NCBI RefSeq assembly: GCF_001939045.1
Contig: NZ_MKIM01000031.1
Location: forward strand, 380,797-444,796
DNA length: 64,000 bases
Source: Rhizobium oryziradicis
Lineage (GTDB): Bacteria > Pseudomonadota > Alphaproteobacteria > Rhizobiales > Rhizobiaceae
Direction of reading: 5' to 3'
In this document: positions 63,506 through 64,000 of the stretch, piece after piece
Position numbering within the stretch: position 1 is the stretch's first letter
Layout of the letters: every line of letters begins with the position of its first letter
Made by a program: the position numbers and the translations under genes
Notes under the pieces: model-generated
The model's input: only the letters and a program-made list of their open reading frames with translations
What the model was told of the DNA's origin: nothing
Database searches by the model: none

Positions 63506-63919
63506 ATCAGCCGTACCAACTCCGTCTGTACCCGTCGCAATGCTGTTGTTGCGGCCCTATTCCGATCTGAGAGGTCATTTTTACCATATATAAACATCTG
63601 CCCGCTTGCGCGCCATCTGTCAAACCCGCATTGAATTGGAAACGGAATTATCCGGCAAATGCCAACTCGGATATCCTCTCTGTCAGATCTCCCAGAGCAT
63701 GCGAATATGAACATTCGGTGGCAGGAGAACGCTAAATCCTCTTAATTAGGCAGTGCGCGCGACATTTTTTAAGCAGCCTGGATAGGATTTGTGCAAATCA
63801 GAACGCGTTTATTCGCTGAATGGCTGGACATTTCATCCATCTTCACGAAAATGAATTCTAATTTTCTCGAATAAAATCGGTAAGTTATCTAAAATATGAT
63901 AATTTTATAACGGTGAGCG
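63506..63919. other. Non-coding, increasingly AT-rich stretch at the right end
   Basis: No gene is supported from 63506 to the window edge. The left part should hold the promoter of the minus-strand peptidase gene. From about 63780 it becomes AT-rich (runs such as TCTAATTTTCTCG and AAAATATGATAATTTTATAA), which could act as an UP-like region for the promoter at 63920. Confidence 0.4.
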
Positions 63920-63948
63920 TTGACTTGTTGGTTTTGTGGGCTTAGAAA
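63920..63948 (+). promoter_or_regulatory. Strong candidate sigma-70 promoter facing out of the window
   Basis: TTGACT at 63920-63925 and TAGAAA at 63943-63948 have a 17-base spacer and lie behind an AT-rich segment. The following leader is GC-rich (CGGGGCGGCGGCGCG). The layout recalls rhizobial rRNA operon promoters, so an rrn operon may start beyond base 64000; this is a guess from memory of such leaders. Confidence 0.45.
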
Positions 63949-64000
63949 CCGCCTCACAGCAGACGGGGCGGCGGCGCGAGAGCGGCGAGCGGCTTTGTTG

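Noticed and set aside
63502..63714. 70-codon minus-strand frame ahead of the M23 peptidase gene
   Set aside because: Cysteine- and arginine-rich with no family pattern, and it overlaps the peptidase start in another frame; best explained as chance.

Overview
This 64 kb window is chromosomal housekeeping DNA from an alphaproteobacterium of the Rhizobiaceae (Agrobacterium / Allorhizobium / Rhizobium group). The assignment rests on four things: rhizobial gene sets and orders (etfBA with hbdA, argH-lptM-lysA, lysC-ptsP-prfA-prmC-DUF4167-clpB); the AcvB and LpiA pair; families such as TIGR02302, DUF4167, DUF2125 and the twin-transmembrane HIG1 protein; and several copies of palindromic intergenic repeats of the kind found throughout rhizobial genomes. 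I see no insertion sequence, prophage, CRISPR array or integrated plasmid. Coding density is high and no gene is clearly broken.

Layout. 1-11 kb: tyrC, a DUF2125 membrane protein, chaC, then a minus-strand envelope/division group (ftsE, ftsX, ydcF, plsC), followed by an unknown membrane protein, hpt, the cell-cycle response regulator cpdR and the large TIGR02302 membrane protein. 11-21 kb: lysA-lptM-argH, divergent tlpA and a GST gene, hbdA, a large chemoreceptor, and etfA-etfB; the chemoreceptor lies between genes that normally adjoin. 21-33.6 kb: cobalamin adenosyltransferase, a HIG1-like protein, an SDR, YihY, GluQRS, an AlkA-type glycosylase, an HNH endonuclease, DsbB, a YqaA-like protein, tRNA-Leu(CAA), an aldehyde dehydrogenase, an acyl-CoA synthetase, and a translationally overlapping glycan-flippase/acyltransferase pair. 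33.6-46 kb: secA, a parvulin isomerase, argJ-GNAT-mutT, a small orphan Flp pilin locus, a methyltransferase, comF, grxC, a Nit-type hydrolase, DUF1178, DUF924 and ubiG. 46-64 kb: an SH3-domain exported protein, the lpiA-acvB aminoacyl-lipid pair, lysC, ptsP, prfA, prmC, DUF4167, clpB and a membrane-anchored M23 peptidase. A strong-looking promoter faces out of the right end.

How the genes fit together. The window carries much envelope biology (FtsEX, M23 peptidase, PlsC, LptM, LpiA/AcvB, SecA, periplasmic isomerase, DsbB and TlpA) and some cell-cycle control (CpdR, with TTAACCAT-type CtrA-like half-sites ahead of cpdR and in the ftsE upstream region, and a TTAA-N7-TTAA box upstream of the pilin locus).

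I found no convincing new multi-gene defence or metabolic system. The most interesting unexplained signals are non-coding. Three different rhizobial repeats begin with an in-frame TAG or TAA that ends the neighbouring gene. Two perfect 20-bp palindromes sit next to such repeats. An imperfect 27-bp tandem repeat runs into the pilin start codon, and a CtrA-like box lies inside a hairpin upstream of the pilin locus. All motif calls are by eye; no database or alignment was run.
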